The notes under the pieces were generated by a model. The model did not search any database and was not told the origin of the DNA. It saw nothing but the letters and a program-made list of their open reading frames with translations. From the NCBI GenBank assembly GCA_963828075.1, contig CAWHDH010000021.1:2728001-2792000 (forward strand): 64,000 nt of DNA, in the 5' to 3' direction. Shown piece by piece: positions 1 to 7,764 of this stretch. The stretch is from JACCYI01 sp963828075 (GTDB taxonomy: Bacteria > Actinomycetota > Thermoleophilia > Solirubrobacterales > Solirubrobacteraceae). The position numbers and the translations under genes are program-made. Position 1 is the stretch's first letter; each line of letters opens with the position of its first letter.

Positions 1-802
1 GCGAGATCAGCTGGCCGAACTGCCCCTCGGTGAACGCCCGGTGGACCCATTGGACCGCCAGGTCCGGGACGAACAGGCGGCGCATCCGGTAGCTCGCGCC
101 GGCGTCGTCCTCCTCGTAGTCGAACGGCTGGACGAAGAACGGCTGCATCGCCTCCGGCAGGTGCCCGAAGAAGCGGTACTCGCGGCGGATCTTGTCGCGG
201 TCGGTCGAGCGCTTGACCACGTAGTAGCGGTCCTGCGACACCTGGTTGAAGTGGCGCGCCGAGAACGAGCCGCTCAGGTACTCCAGTGCGGTGGCGAGCT
301 CCCGCAGGTCGGCGAGGCCGAGCGCGTCGTCGACCGGGCTGAGCCCGGCGGCGTGGTTCTCGAGCTGGCGCTCGCGCTCGCCTTCGACGGGCTCCGCCTG
401 CAGGTAGGCGAGCAGGGCGTCGCGATCGATCAGGTAGACGCCGGTCAGGTGCTCGCCCCGCCACAGCGCGACCGGCTCGGTGAGGTAGCGCAGCTTCTTG
501 AGGAACAGCGCCGCCTCCGCCGGCTCGACCGTGGGCGCGAGATGCGAGGGGAACAGCAGGTACAGCGTGTCGGGCGCGTGGTGGCGCACGCCGTCCGCGA
601 GCGCGGCGAGGTCGCCGGGGGTCCGCGGGTGCAGCACGCCGGTCAGGCCGGCCGCCTCGGCCAGCGCGCGGATGGACGAGCTGAGGCGCTCGCGCCGTCG
701 CAGCATGTCGCCGAAGCTCGTGACGCCGGTGATCGACGCGACGTCGGCCGGGACGGTGGCCGAGTCGTCGTAGACGGCGAGCACCGCGTGCGCGCCGTTC
801 AC
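1..802 (-). CDS. Partial protein with a possible APH/choline-kinase-like lobe (3' end outside window)
   Basis: The reading frame runs from a GTG at 802 to the left edge, so only about the first 267 residues are seen. I do not recognise the family with certainty. The N-terminal half (residues 1-150) is a soluble alpha/beta region with no hydrophobic segment. Around residues 200-220 the pattern YYVVKRS followed by KIRREYRYF resembles the ATP-binding lysine strand and the alpha-C glutamate of aminoglycoside-phosphotransferase/choline-kinase folds. That reading is inference from spacing only. The GTG start overlaps the stop of the flippase-like gene in a GTGA four-base junction, so the two are translationally coupled and it is the last visible gene of the glycan cluster. 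The next kilobase to the left would decide whether a kinase catalytic loop (HxDxxxxN) follows. Confidence 0.7.
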   Translation of the reverse strand, partial: MNGAHAVLAVYDDSATVPADVASITGVTSFGDMLRRRERLSSSIRALAEAAGLTGVLHPRTPGDLAALADGVRHHAPDTLYLLFPSHLAPTVEPAEAALFLKKLRYLTEPVALWRGEHLTGVYLIDRDALLAYLQAEPVEGERERQLENHAAGLSPVDDALGLADLRELATALEYLSGSFSARHFNQVSQDRYYVVKRSTDRDKIRREYRFFGHLPEAMQPFFVQPFDYEEDDAGASYRMRRLFVPDLAVQWVHRAFTEGQFGQLIS

Positions 803-1803
803 GCGACGGGCCTCCGGGTCCGGCGCGCGCGCCAGGGCACGTAGTAGCCGGCCGCCACGGCGCCGGCGACGAGCAGGCTGACCGCCAAACATGTCCGGTA
901 CACGCCGACGTCGGGCACCCGGCCGAGCTCGCCGAGGGCCTCGGCGAGCCGGTCGCCGAACGATGGCATCAGCGCCGTCGCGCCCGACGAGATGCTCGAC
1001 AGCAGCGACAGCAGAGCGCTCGAGAGATCGGAGAGGCCGGCGCCCGCACCCGGGATGGCGATGGAGACCGCTATCACCTCGCACGTCCAGATCACCGCGC
1101 TCAGCAGGACCAGCGTCGGCAGGCGGCCCCGGAGCATGGCGGGGGCCTCGTGGAGCGTCGCCAGCGTCGCCCGCAGCAGCCGCAGCGCCGGGACGCTGCG
1201 CTCGCCGAAGGGGCGGCGCACGATGTGGAGCATGAGCCACCGGAGGTTCTCGGGCAGCACCGTGATCAGCACGACCGTGATGCTGACAAATGCGGTCATC
1301 ACGACGAGCAGCGGCGTCAGCGGGTCAAGGGCGTCGGGTACGTCGACGGCGATCAGCAGGACGAGGATCAGCAGGAAGCACGCGTCGAGCGCGCGCTCGA
1401 GCCAGACCGCGAGGATGCCGCGGCGCAGCCGCCCGGTGATCACCCCGACCTCCCGGATCCGCACGAGCTCGCCGAGCTTGAACGGCAGCAGGAGGCTGAG
1501 CCCGGAGCTGAGCAGGTGCACCTGGGCCACGCGGCGCAGGCGCAGACCGGGGTGCGCGATCAGCACCGCGAGCCGGACCAGGCGGGCGACGTGGCTGAGC
1601 GCGTAGGCGCCGGCCGCGGCCAACAGCCGCCCCGTGTCGTCGACGACGGACGGCAGCGCGAACCACCCAGGCGTCACGACGACGAGCGCGGCCACGATCG
1701 CGAGCGCGGCCCATACCGCGCGCAGGAACCACACCTCCGCCGCCGCCAGCCCCGCCGCGAGCCCGACGGGGCGACGGGCGATCCCCGGCGCCAGCGGTCT
1801 CAC
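799..1803 (-). CDS. YbhN/lysylphosphatidylglycerol-synthase-TM-type flippase-like membrane protein
   Basis: A 334-residue integral membrane protein with about eight hydrophobic segments spread over its whole length. It shows the pattern of the LPG-synthase transmembrane (UPF0104/YbhN) family: an early loop with SSGLSLLLPFKLGELVR resembling the family's polar, Pro/Gly-containing motif, an RxxxLDACFLLILV segment, and a C-terminal Ser/Gly-rich helix pair. Members without the aminoacyl-transferase domain are thought to move lipid-linked material across the membrane. In a polysaccharide cluster a flippase-like role is plausible but unproven. The GTG start overlaps the TGA of the upstream glycosyltransferase (GTGA), and its own stop overlaps the next start, so it sits in the middle of a tightly coupled operon. 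Confidence 0.75.
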   Translation of the reverse strand: MRPLAPGIARRPVGLAAGLAAAEVWFLRAVWAALAIVAALVVVTPGWFALPSVVDDTGRLLAAAGAYALSHVARLVRLAVLIAHPGLRLRRVAQVHLLSSGLSLLLPFKLGELVRIREVGVITGRLRRGILAVWLERALDACFLLILVLLIAVDVPDALDPLTPLLVVMTAFVSITVVLITVLPENLRWLMLHIVRRPFGERSVPALRLLRATLATLHEAPAMLRGRLPTLVLLSAVIWTCEVIAVSIAIPGAGAGLSDLSSALLSLLSSISSGATALMPSFGDRLAEALGELGRVPDVGVYRTCLAVSLLVAGAVAAGYYVPWRARRTRRPVA

Positions 1804-2615
1804 CTCGCGACGCTCTCGTCCCGCGTGGAGCGGGCGACGACCTCGGCGGTGTAGGTGCGCCCCGGGCCGCCGTGGTCGGTGGCGAAGAAGCCCGCGCGGT
1901 CGCGCACGAACGAACCGACCAGCCGCAGCGTGCGCAGGCCCTGGGACACGAGCTTGACGTTCGAGCGCTGGTCCTCCTCACGCCAGGAGATCGGCACGAA
2001 GCGGATGCTCCAGGCGCGGGCGACCATGTACAGCGACAGGTGGTAGTTGAAGGTCAGGTCGTCGGCGAAGCGGCGGTAGGCCCCGTCGGAGAACGCGGCC
2101 AGGCGGAACAGGTTCAGCCCCGAGCCGAGGTCGTGCAGCCGGCGGCGCCCTGCCGCGGAGAAGATCCCGTTGTAGACGTGGTTGCCGATCGTCCGCACGC
2201 GCGAGTAGCCCTCCAGGCGCGATCCGGACATGAATCGCGCGCCGAGGACGGCGTCGAACGGCTGGTGAGCGCCCGACCGCAGCAGCCCGTCGAAGTCCGT
2301 CACCGTGGCCTGGTCGTCGCCGTGCAGGACGAGCAGATGGGTGAACCCCTCCTGCAGCCCGAGGTCGATCGCGACCTTGTGCGAGCCGCCGAGCCCGTAG
2401 TTGTCGTGGTTGACGAGCACGCGCCAGCGCAGCGAGTCGATCGCGCCGAGGGCCTCGGTCGCGCGCTCCACCGTGTCGTCCGGGCTCCGGTTGTCGATGA
2501 CGACGACCTCGTCGATCAGGTCCTTGACGGGGCCCGCGAGCTGCCGGACGACGCGCACCACCTGCGGCGCGCAGTTGTAGGCAGGGATGAACAGGAGCGT
2601 CCGGTCGGGGGTCAT
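1800..2615 (-). CDS. Family 2 glycosyltransferase
   Basis: A 271-residue soluble GT-A fold enzyme. The nucleotide-sugar binding strand is at the N-terminus (FIPAYNCA), followed by the first acidic motif VVIDNRSPDD at residues 38-47 and a DxD-like HGDDQ at residues 98-102 that should hold the metal and UDP/GDP-sugar. A conserved region with LGSGLNLFRL near residue 160 and a WRE motif near residue 225 complete the GT2 pattern. There is no C-terminal membrane pair, unlike the DPM-like enzyme upstream in the same cluster, so it may extend a glycan on a cytoplasmic lipid carrier. It lies 18 nt after gtrA and overlaps the flippase-like gene by 4 nt. The sugar specificity cannot be read from sequence. 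Confidence 0.85.
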   Translation of the reverse strand: MTPDRTLLFIPAYNCAPQVVRVVRQLAGPVKDLIDEVVVIDNRSPDDTVERATEALGAIDSLRWRVLVNHDNYGLGGSHKVAIDLGLQEGFTHLLVLHGDDQATVTDFDGLLRSGAHQPFDAVLGARFMSGSRLEGYSRVRTIGNHVYNGIFSAAGRRRLHDLGSGLNLFRLAAFSDGAYRRFADDLTFNYHLSLYMVARAWSIRFVPISWREEDQRSNVKLVSQGLRTLRLVGSFVRDRAGFFATDHGGPGRTYTAEVVARSTRDESVAR

Positions 2616-2633
2616 GGCACGAGTCCCGGGCGG

Positions 2634-3032
2634 TCAGACCGCCGTCGGCTCGGCCTTGCCGCGCGCCGTGAACAGCCACGAGATGAACAGGTAGTTGATC
2701 GCGAAGGAGAACGGGACGACGACGGTCTTGCCGAGCAGGTAGCGCCCGTCGAACAGGGCGGTCATCGCATCCACGGCGAGCGAGGCGAGGCTCACGGCGA
2801 CGACCTGGTAGATCGCATAGACGGCGAAGAGGCGGCCGAGGAAGCGGTCCGAGCCCTCGAAGATGTGGCGTGCGGAGACGACGAACACGAACGTCACCGC
2901 GGTCCCGGCCGAGATCAGGTTCGCCCACCCCGCGTCCATGCCACCGCGGCACAGCAGCGTGTAGATGACGTAGTCGAGCACGAGGCCCGTCCCCGACACC
3001 CCCCCGAACGCGATCAGCCGGCGGAGCTTCAT
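2634..3032 (-). CDS. GtrA-like family membrane protein
   Basis: A 132-residue protein with four predicted transmembrane helices, starting MKLRRLIAFGGVSGTGLVLD, the hallmark opening of the GtrA family (short basic stretch, then Phe-Gly-Gly-Val-Gly type helix 1). The fourth helix ends with NYLFISWLFT, the usual family C-terminal pattern (N-x3-SxxxxF). GtrA proteins are small membrane partners of DPM/GtrB-type glycosyltransferases and are thought to help move polyprenyl-phosphate sugars across the membrane. A GtrB-like enzyme is encoded at 6773-7741 in the same operon, which supports that pairing. The start ATG overlaps the stop of the preceding gene (ATGA). Confidence 0.9.
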   Translation of the reverse strand: MKLRRLIAFGGVSGTGLVLDYVIYTLLCRGGMDAGWANLISAGTAVTFVFVVSARHIFEGSDRFLGRLFAVYAIYQVVAVSLASLAVDAMTALFDGRYLLGKTVVVPFSFAINYLFISWLFTARGKAEPTAV

Positions 3033-4663
3033 GTCGACACGGCCGGCCGGAACGGCCGGCGGGCCCAGAGCCTGCGGAGGTCATCGCGGTGGACGCGGGC
3101 GAGCAGGAGCCCGAGCACCACGATCCCGCCCAGGTGCACCGCGTAGTAGTACTTGAACTGCGCGGCGGGGGCGGCGGCGAAGATCAGCGGGACGCGGCTG
3201 AGGACGATCACCGCGATCAGGGCCTCGAACGGCAGGCGGCGGAAGGCGAGGATCACGCCGATCAGGAGCAGCAGCGAGGGCAGCAGGTTCCAGTGCAGCG
3301 CGGTGCCACGGAGCGTGACGCCGCGGAACTCGCCCGAGGCGCGGATGAACTTCGCCTCCAGGTCGTAGAGCCCCTCCGATAGCGGCGCGCCTTCGAGGCC
3401 GGCCTTGTCCTTGAGCCAGTCGTCGCGCTCCTCGACACTGCCCATCACGGTGCCGGTCCAGGACCCTGGGGCAAGACCCGTCGCCGCGCCGAAGGTGCGC
3501 ACCCGGCCCGCGAGGGCCGCCACGAGGTTGTCCCTGATCAAGCGGTCGGCGGTCCGGTTGAACGCGTCGAAGTCGGCGTCGGAGGCGTCCAGCCTCCACT
3601 TGTTCTCCCAGTAGACCGGGATCTCGACCGGCGTGGAGAGCTCCCGGACCGCCTGGACGTCGACGACCCGGCCCAGCTCGCGGAGGTCCGCTTCCTTGTC
3701 CCGCGAGAAGAAGTCCGTCTGCAGCACGGCCCCGAGCGGGTTCAGCCGCAGCGACAGCTCGTAGTAGTGCGGTCTCTCCTGGACGGACAGGACGGCCGGG
3801 AGGACGACGTGGAAGCAGATCGCCGCGGCGGCGAAGGCGCCCGCGCCGGCGAGCGTCGCCCGGCGGCTCGGGCGCAGGAGCAGCAGGGTGAGCGGAATCA
3901 CGAGCAGCAGCACGATCCCGTCGCCGCGGTACACCGACAAGAAGCCCGTGAGGAGCGCGACGCCGGCAAGGGCCGGAGCCGACAGCGACCGCCGGCTGAG
4001 CACGGCACGTGCCAGATACAGCGCGAGCCCGACGTGCAGGAGCCCGTAGAGCGTGTCGCGCGAGCCGAGCAGGGTATTGACGACCAGGGGCGCCGAGACC
4101 GCCGCCAGCCCATTGATCGCGACCACCGCCCACCACGAGGCGCCGGCGTTGCGCATCGTGGTGGTCAGGTAGGCCATCAGGCAGGCGGTGCCGAGCAGCT
4201 GGAGGATGCCGACGACCGCCATGTGGGGGACGAGGTCCATCGCCGCGATGTGCAGGAGCGGCTGCGCGTAGGAGAACCACTCGTCGACGATCCCCTGCCG
4301 TGCATTGCTCACCACCTCGGCGGTGTCGGTCATGATGATCCCCGGCCACATGCCGGCGAGCCAGATCGCCAGATAGGCCGTCCACCCGCCGAAGACGAGC
4401 CAGCCCGTCCGCGAGACGCGCCGCAGGACGATCGGGAGCACGTAGAAGGCCGCGACGAGCCCGGCGAAGAGCATGATCCGCGCGATGGTCAGGTTGCGCG
4501 TCGCGCCGTCGTATCCGTCGACCCACCAGTCGCCCGTGAACCATGCGACCTGCGTGATCAGCGCGGCGGCGACCGTCGCGAGCGCCAGTCGCACCATCGA
4601 GGGGCGACCGAGCGACGGCGCGACGTGCGGTTGTGGGGGCGCCTCGGGCGCGGCGAGCTTCAC
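3029..4663 (-). CDS. Polytopic membrane protein, possibly a lipid-linked-sugar glycosyltransferase (DUF6020-like)
   Basis: A roughly 544-residue protein with about ten to eleven hydrophobic helices and one large extracytoplasmic loop (around residues 300-450). A motif following helix 3, WPGIIMTDTAEVVSNARQG, resembles the PG-x-D-x-x-x-x-x-x-Q region of DUF6020 and other GT-C-like polytopic proteins, in which an acidic residue in the first outer loop is catalytic. I therefore call it a possible GT-C-type enzyme, not a proven one. Start choice: GTG at 4663 has a good AGGAG ribosome site seven bases upstream; a longer frame from GTG 4741 would overlap rfbC and lacks such a site. It sits 49 nt after rfbC and overlaps gtrA by 4 nt. 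Confidence 0.7.
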   Translation of the reverse strand: MKLAAPEAPPQPHVAPSLGRPSMVRLALATVAAALITQVAWFTGDWWVDGYDGATRNLTIARIMLFAGLVAAFYVLPIVLRRVSRTGWLVFGGWTAYLAIWLAGMWPGIIMTDTAEVVSNARQGIVDEWFSYAQPLLHIAAMDLVPHMAVVGILQLLGTACLMAYLTTTMRNAGASWWAVVAINGLAAVSAPLVVNTLLGSRDTLYGLLHVGLALYLARAVLSRRSLSAPALAGVALLTGFLSVYRGDGIVLLLVIPLTLLLLRPSRRATLAGAGAFAAAAICFHVVLPAVLSVQERPHYYELSLRLNPLGAVLQTDFFSRDKEADLRELGRVVDVQAVRELSTPVEIPVYWENKWRLDASDADFDAFNRTADRLIRDNLVAALAGRVRTFGAATGLAPGSWTGTVMGSVEERDDWLKDKAGLEGAPLSEGLYDLEAKFIRASGEFRGVTLRGTALHWNLLPSLLLLIGVILAFRRLPFEALIAVIVLSRVPLIFAAAPAAQFKYYYAVHLGGIVVLGLLLARVHRDDLRRLWARRPFRPAVST

Positions 4664-4712
4664 TTCCGGACTCCTGCCAGTCGAACGCGGAAGGGCGGGT
4701 CCACTGTACGAG

Positions 4713-5270
4713 CTAGGCCCCGGCGGGCGGGAGGCGATCACCCACCTCGCGCAGGGTCGGCGCCGCTCGATCCCGCTCGCTGTAGAGCAGCTCGACGTCG
4801 TCCGGCCACTCGATCCCCACCTCGGGGTCGTCGAACTTGATTCCCGACTCGGTCGACGGGTCGTAGTAGCTCGTGCACTTGTAGACGAAGTCGGCGACGT
4901 CGGAGAGCACGCAGAACCCGTGCCCGAAGCCGACCGGGATCCACAGCTGCAGCCCGGTGGTGTCGTCGAGCTCGACCGCCTCCCACTCGCCGAAGGTGGG
5001 GGAGGCGCGGCGGAGGTCGACGACCACGTCCCAGACCCGGCCGCGGGCGACGCGGACGAGCTTGCCCTGGCCCGGCGAGGTCTGGAAGTGGATGCCGCGG
5101 ACGGTGCCGCGCTTGGAGCGCGAGTGGTTGTCCTGCACGAACGGGCCGGTGACCCCGTGCTCGGCCCACGCGTCCTCGCGGTAGGTCTCCATGAAGAAGC
5201 CGCGCTCGTCGCCGTGGACGCCAGGGGCGAGCAGGGCGAGGCCGTCGAGTCGGGTGGGGAGGCGCTCCAT
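4713..5270 (-). CDS. rfbC: dTDP-4-dehydrorhamnose 3,5-epimerase
   Basis: A 185-residue RmlC-type cupin. Visible family features are the RGIHFQ strand with the catalytic base His61, the DVVVDLRR-SPTFG strand at residues 81-94, the product-binding IPVGFGHGF at 111-119, and Tyr130 in DFVYKC, which acts as the acid partner. Length matches the family (about 180-190). The enzyme inverts C3 and C5 of dTDP-4-keto-6-deoxyglucose on the way to dTDP-L-rhamnose, so the cluster probably builds a rhamnose-containing glycan. rmlA, rmlB and rmlD are not in this window. The ATG at 5270 follows the frameshifted oxidoreductase stop by 17 nt. A longer in-frame reading upstream is only frameshifted sequence of that gene. 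Confidence 0.93.
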   Translation of the reverse strand: MERLPTRLDGLALLAPGVHGDERGFFMETYREDAWAEHGVTGPFVQDNHSRSKRGTVRGIHFQTSPGQGKLVRVARGRVWDVVVDLRRASPTFGEWEAVELDDTTGLQLWIPVGFGHGFCVLSDVADFVYKCTSYYDPSTESGIKFDDPEVGIEWPDDVELLYSERDRAAPTLREVGDRLPPAGA

Positions 5271-5287
5271 CGGGGCGGCAGATCCTG

Positions 5288-6647
5288 TCAGCCGAGCAGC
5301 GCGCGTGCCGCGTCGCCGCCGAGCCGGACGGCGTAGTTGGTGCCGCGGTCCTCGGGATAGATCTGCGTCGTGTTGGCCAGCACGAGCCCTCCGACGCCGG
5401 TCTGCAGCGGTGGGATGCGGCCCCCGTAGCCGACGGTGACGATCGGCTGGGCGGCCGGCTCGCGGAACCGCCAGCGCTCGCGCAGCCACTCGGCCGAGAA
5501 CCCCGGCTGGACTGCCGCGCAGGCCGGGCGTGTAGCGGTCGAGCAGCTCGTCGGCGTCCAGCGCCAGCACGGGATCGTCGGGCGCGACATAGTTGGCGAC
5601 GTAGAGGAAATGGCGCCCGCCATAGCGCTCCGTCCCGACCAGGTTGCCCTGCTCGATCAGCCCCACGAACGGCAGCCCCGGCTCGGCGACGTTAGTCCAG
5701 TAGAACGGCGTGAACCCGCGGTCGAGCTCGAGCAGCAGGCAGAGGGCGGTGTGGTACTCGATCGCGTCGAGGCGGCCGAGGTACTCGTCGCCGACCGCCG
5801 CCGCGAGCTCGTCGTCGAGCAGCCCGCGGAAGACGTCGTTGGGCACGGTGGCGAGCACGGCGTCGTAGCGCTCGTCACCGGCGGGCTCGAACGCGCGAGG
5901 GTCGTGGCCGCGGCGGAACGAGTCGGGCGCGCCGGCCTCCACCACGAAGCCGGGCGCGATGGAGCGGACGGGGCGGTCGGTGAGTACCCGCCCGCCGCCC
6001 GCCTCGATCCGCGCGACCAGCGCCTCGAACAGCGGCTCCCACGAGCGCCGCGGGTAGCCGAGCAGCTCGACCCGTGCCTCACGGCCCTTGAGCTGCCGGC
6101 GCGCGGTCAGCTTGTTCCACAGCCACGACATCGAGATGTCCTCGGCGCGCGAGCCGAACTTGCCGCGCAGGAGCGGGCCCCAGACCTTCGTCCACGCCTC
6201 CTCGCCCATCTCGCGGCGCACCCAGCTCGCCGCCGTCTCGCGCTCGTACGGCGCCACGCCCGTCCGCGCGGCGGCTCGCTGCAGCCGCAGGACGGCGACG
6301 CCCATCCGCACGCGCGCCAGCGGCGACAGCGGCCGGAAGCGCAGCAGGTCGAGCGGCCCGGTGAACGGCCATGAGCGCCCCTGCAGGAAGAACGCCACCG
6401 AGGACGGGCGCCACTCGAGCTCGTCGGGCATCCCGAGCTCCTCGTAGAGCGCGGCGATGTGCCGGTCGCTCGTGAACAGGTGGTGGTAGTAGCGCTCCAG
6501 CCGCACGCCGCCGCCGGCGTCGAGCGTCGCCGCCTGGCCGCCGAGCCCCGGCCAGCGCTCGTAGACGTCGCAGGCGTGGCCGGCCTGCGTCAGCCGGTAC
6601 GCGGCGGTCAACCCCGCCACGCCGGCCCCGACCACGCAGATCCTCAC
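5288..6647 (-). pseudogene. FAD-dependent oxidoreductase (amine oxidase/UDP-galactopyranose-mutase-like), frameshifted
   Basis: The N-terminal ~375 residues (GTG start 6647) carry the dinucleotide motif VVGAGVAGLTAAYRL, then ERWPGLGGQAAT, the usual FAD-binding start of NAD(P)/FAD-dependent amine-oxidase-like enzymes found in glycan clusters. The frame breaks near 5514-5521. After DRYTPGLR the original frame runs into rfbC as nonsense-like sequence, whereas the shifted frame continues a proper C-terminus (REPAAQPIVTVGYGG, then LVLANTTQIYPEDRGTNYAVRLG) to a TGA at 5288. Removing one G from the GCGCGG run restores a continuous protein of about 450 residues. The intact C-terminal motif suggests a recent mutation or a sequencing error, not long decay. 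Upstream lies a 151-bp palindromic element. Confidence 0.8.
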
Positions 6648-6656
6648 CTGGCACCC

Positions 6657-6807
6657 GCGGCCGCAAGTTCGGCACGTTTCTGGCGGCACCTGGACGCGCC
6701 TGACGGCCGCCGCTGCCCGCCCACGTACGACCTGTATGCAGCCGGGCAGCGGCGACCGTCAGCCACGCCCAGTCACTCGCCAGAAAGCGGGCCGAACTTA
6801 CGGCCAC
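6657..6807. repeat. 151-bp near-palindromic element, copy A
   Basis: The whole 151 bp folds on itself. The outer left arm GCGGCCGCAAGTTCGGC pairs with GCCGAACTTACGGCCAC at the right end. TTTCTGGCG pairs with CGCCAGAAA, and an inner arm CTGACGGCCGCCGCTGCCCG pairs with the matching right half around a loop near 6725-6745. A second copy of equal length (19706-19856) is about 85% identical and keeps pairing by matched changes on both arms. The element lies just before the frameshifted oxidoreductase and contains the last eleven codons plus stop of the upstream glycosyltransferase. Function unknown; a processing or termination role at RNA level is possible. Confidence 0.85.
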
Positions 6808-7741
6808 GGGCGCTGTCGCCCGTGTCCTTCTTGACCACGTACAGCGGCCGGCGCTTGACCTCGTCGTAGATCCGCCCGACGTACTCGCCGATGATCCCCA
6901 GCGTCATCAGCTGGATGCCGCCGATCAGCAGCACCACGAACAGCACCGACGGCACACCGCGCTCGTAGATGCCCGCGTAGCGGGCGACCACCGTCAGCGG
7001 GAGGCCCGCCATCGCGATCAGCGCGAAGACGAGCCCGAGCAACGTCGCGATCTGGAGCGGGACGTGAGAGAACGACGACACCCCGTCCCACGCGAAGCGC
7101 AGCATCCGCCGGATCGAGAACTTCGTCGCGCCGCCGCCGCGCGCGGCGCGGTCGTACTCGACGACGCCGCTCTCGAAGCCGACCCAGGCGGTCATCCCGC
7201 GCAGGAAGCGATTGCGCTCGCGCAGCCCGCCGAGCGCGTCGACCACCTGGCGGTCGAGCAGGCGGAAGTCGCCGGCGTTGGGCTCGAGCTGGACCTGCGC
7301 GAGCCGGCCCATGATCGCGTAGAAGGCGTGGGCGGTGGCCACCTTGAAGCGGGTCTCGCCGGCGCGTTCGCGGCGCTTGGCCACCACGACGTCGACGCCA
7401 TCCCGCCAGCGGTTCACGAGCTCGGGAATGACCTCGGGGGGATCCTGGAGGTCGCCGTCGATCAGCACGACGGCGTCTCCGCGGGCGTGGTCCAGGCCGG
7501 CGGTCAGCGCCAGCTGGTGCCCGAACGAGCGCGAGAGGTGCAGGACGCGGACGCGCGGATCGTGCGTCGCGATGCGGTCGAGGATGTCGGGCGTGCGGTC
7601 GGTCGAGCCGTCGTCGACGACGATCAGCTCGAACGGCGTGTCGCCCAGCGCCACCGCGACGCGAGCGTGGAACGCGCTCGCCAGCGCCTCCTCGTCGAGC
7701 ATCGGCGCCACGACGCTGAGCAGGTTCAGCTCGCGGGCCAC
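6773..7741 (-). CDS. DPM/GtrB-type family 2 glycosyltransferase with C-terminal membrane pair
   Basis: About 322 residues. The GT-A domain shows SVVAPMLDEE, the VDDGSTDRT motif at residues 42-50 and DGDLQDPPE at 95-103. These match polyprenyl-phosphate mannosyl/glucosyltransferases (DPM1, GtrB, ArnC), which transfer a sugar from a nucleotide donor to undecaprenyl phosphate at the inner membrane face. Two hydrophobic helices follow at about residues 228-290, and the tail has GEYVGRIYDEVKRRP, typical of GtrB/YkcC enzymes. It probably works with the GtrA protein encoded at 2634-3032. Start: GTG at 7741 lies seven bases after a TAGAGT box, which fits leaderless initiation; GTG 7747 is the alternative. 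The last residues (RGRKFGPLSGE) are encoded by the palindromic element. Confidence 0.9.
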   Translation of the reverse strand: MARELNLLSVVAPMLDEEALASAFHARVAVALGDTPFELIVVDDGSTDRTPDILDRIATHDPRVRVLHLSRSFGHQLALTAGLDHARGDAVVLIDGDLQDPPEVIPELVNRWRDGVDVVVAKRRERAGETRFKVATAHAFYAIMGRLAQVQLEPNAGDFRLLDRQVVDALGGLRERNRFLRGMTAWVGFESGVVEYDRAARGGGATKFSIRRMLRFAWDGVSSFSHVPLQIATLLGLVFALIAMAGLPLTVVARYAGIYERGVPSVLFVVLLIGGIQLMTLGIIGEYVGRIYDEVKRRPLYVVKKDTGDSARGRKFGPLSGE

Positions 7742-7747
7742 GAGCAC

Positions 7748-7754
7748 TACTCTA
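7748..7754. promoter_or_regulatory. Overlapping divergent -10 boxes for ctaA and the GtrB-type gene
   Basis: On the plus strand TACTCT (7748-7753) stands 11 nt before the ctaA GTG; on the minus strand TAGAGT (7754-7749) stands seven nt before the GTG at 7741. The two boxes share six bases, so both genes could be read from one symmetric site as leaderless messages. No clear -35 elements are seen. Confidence 0.45.
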
Positions 7755-7764
7755 GTTCGCCGCC

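Noticed and set aside
41..844. Plus-strand open frame at the left edge
   Set aside because: Shadow of the minus-strand gene, which alone has the coupled GTGA junction with its neighbour and a natural amino-acid composition.
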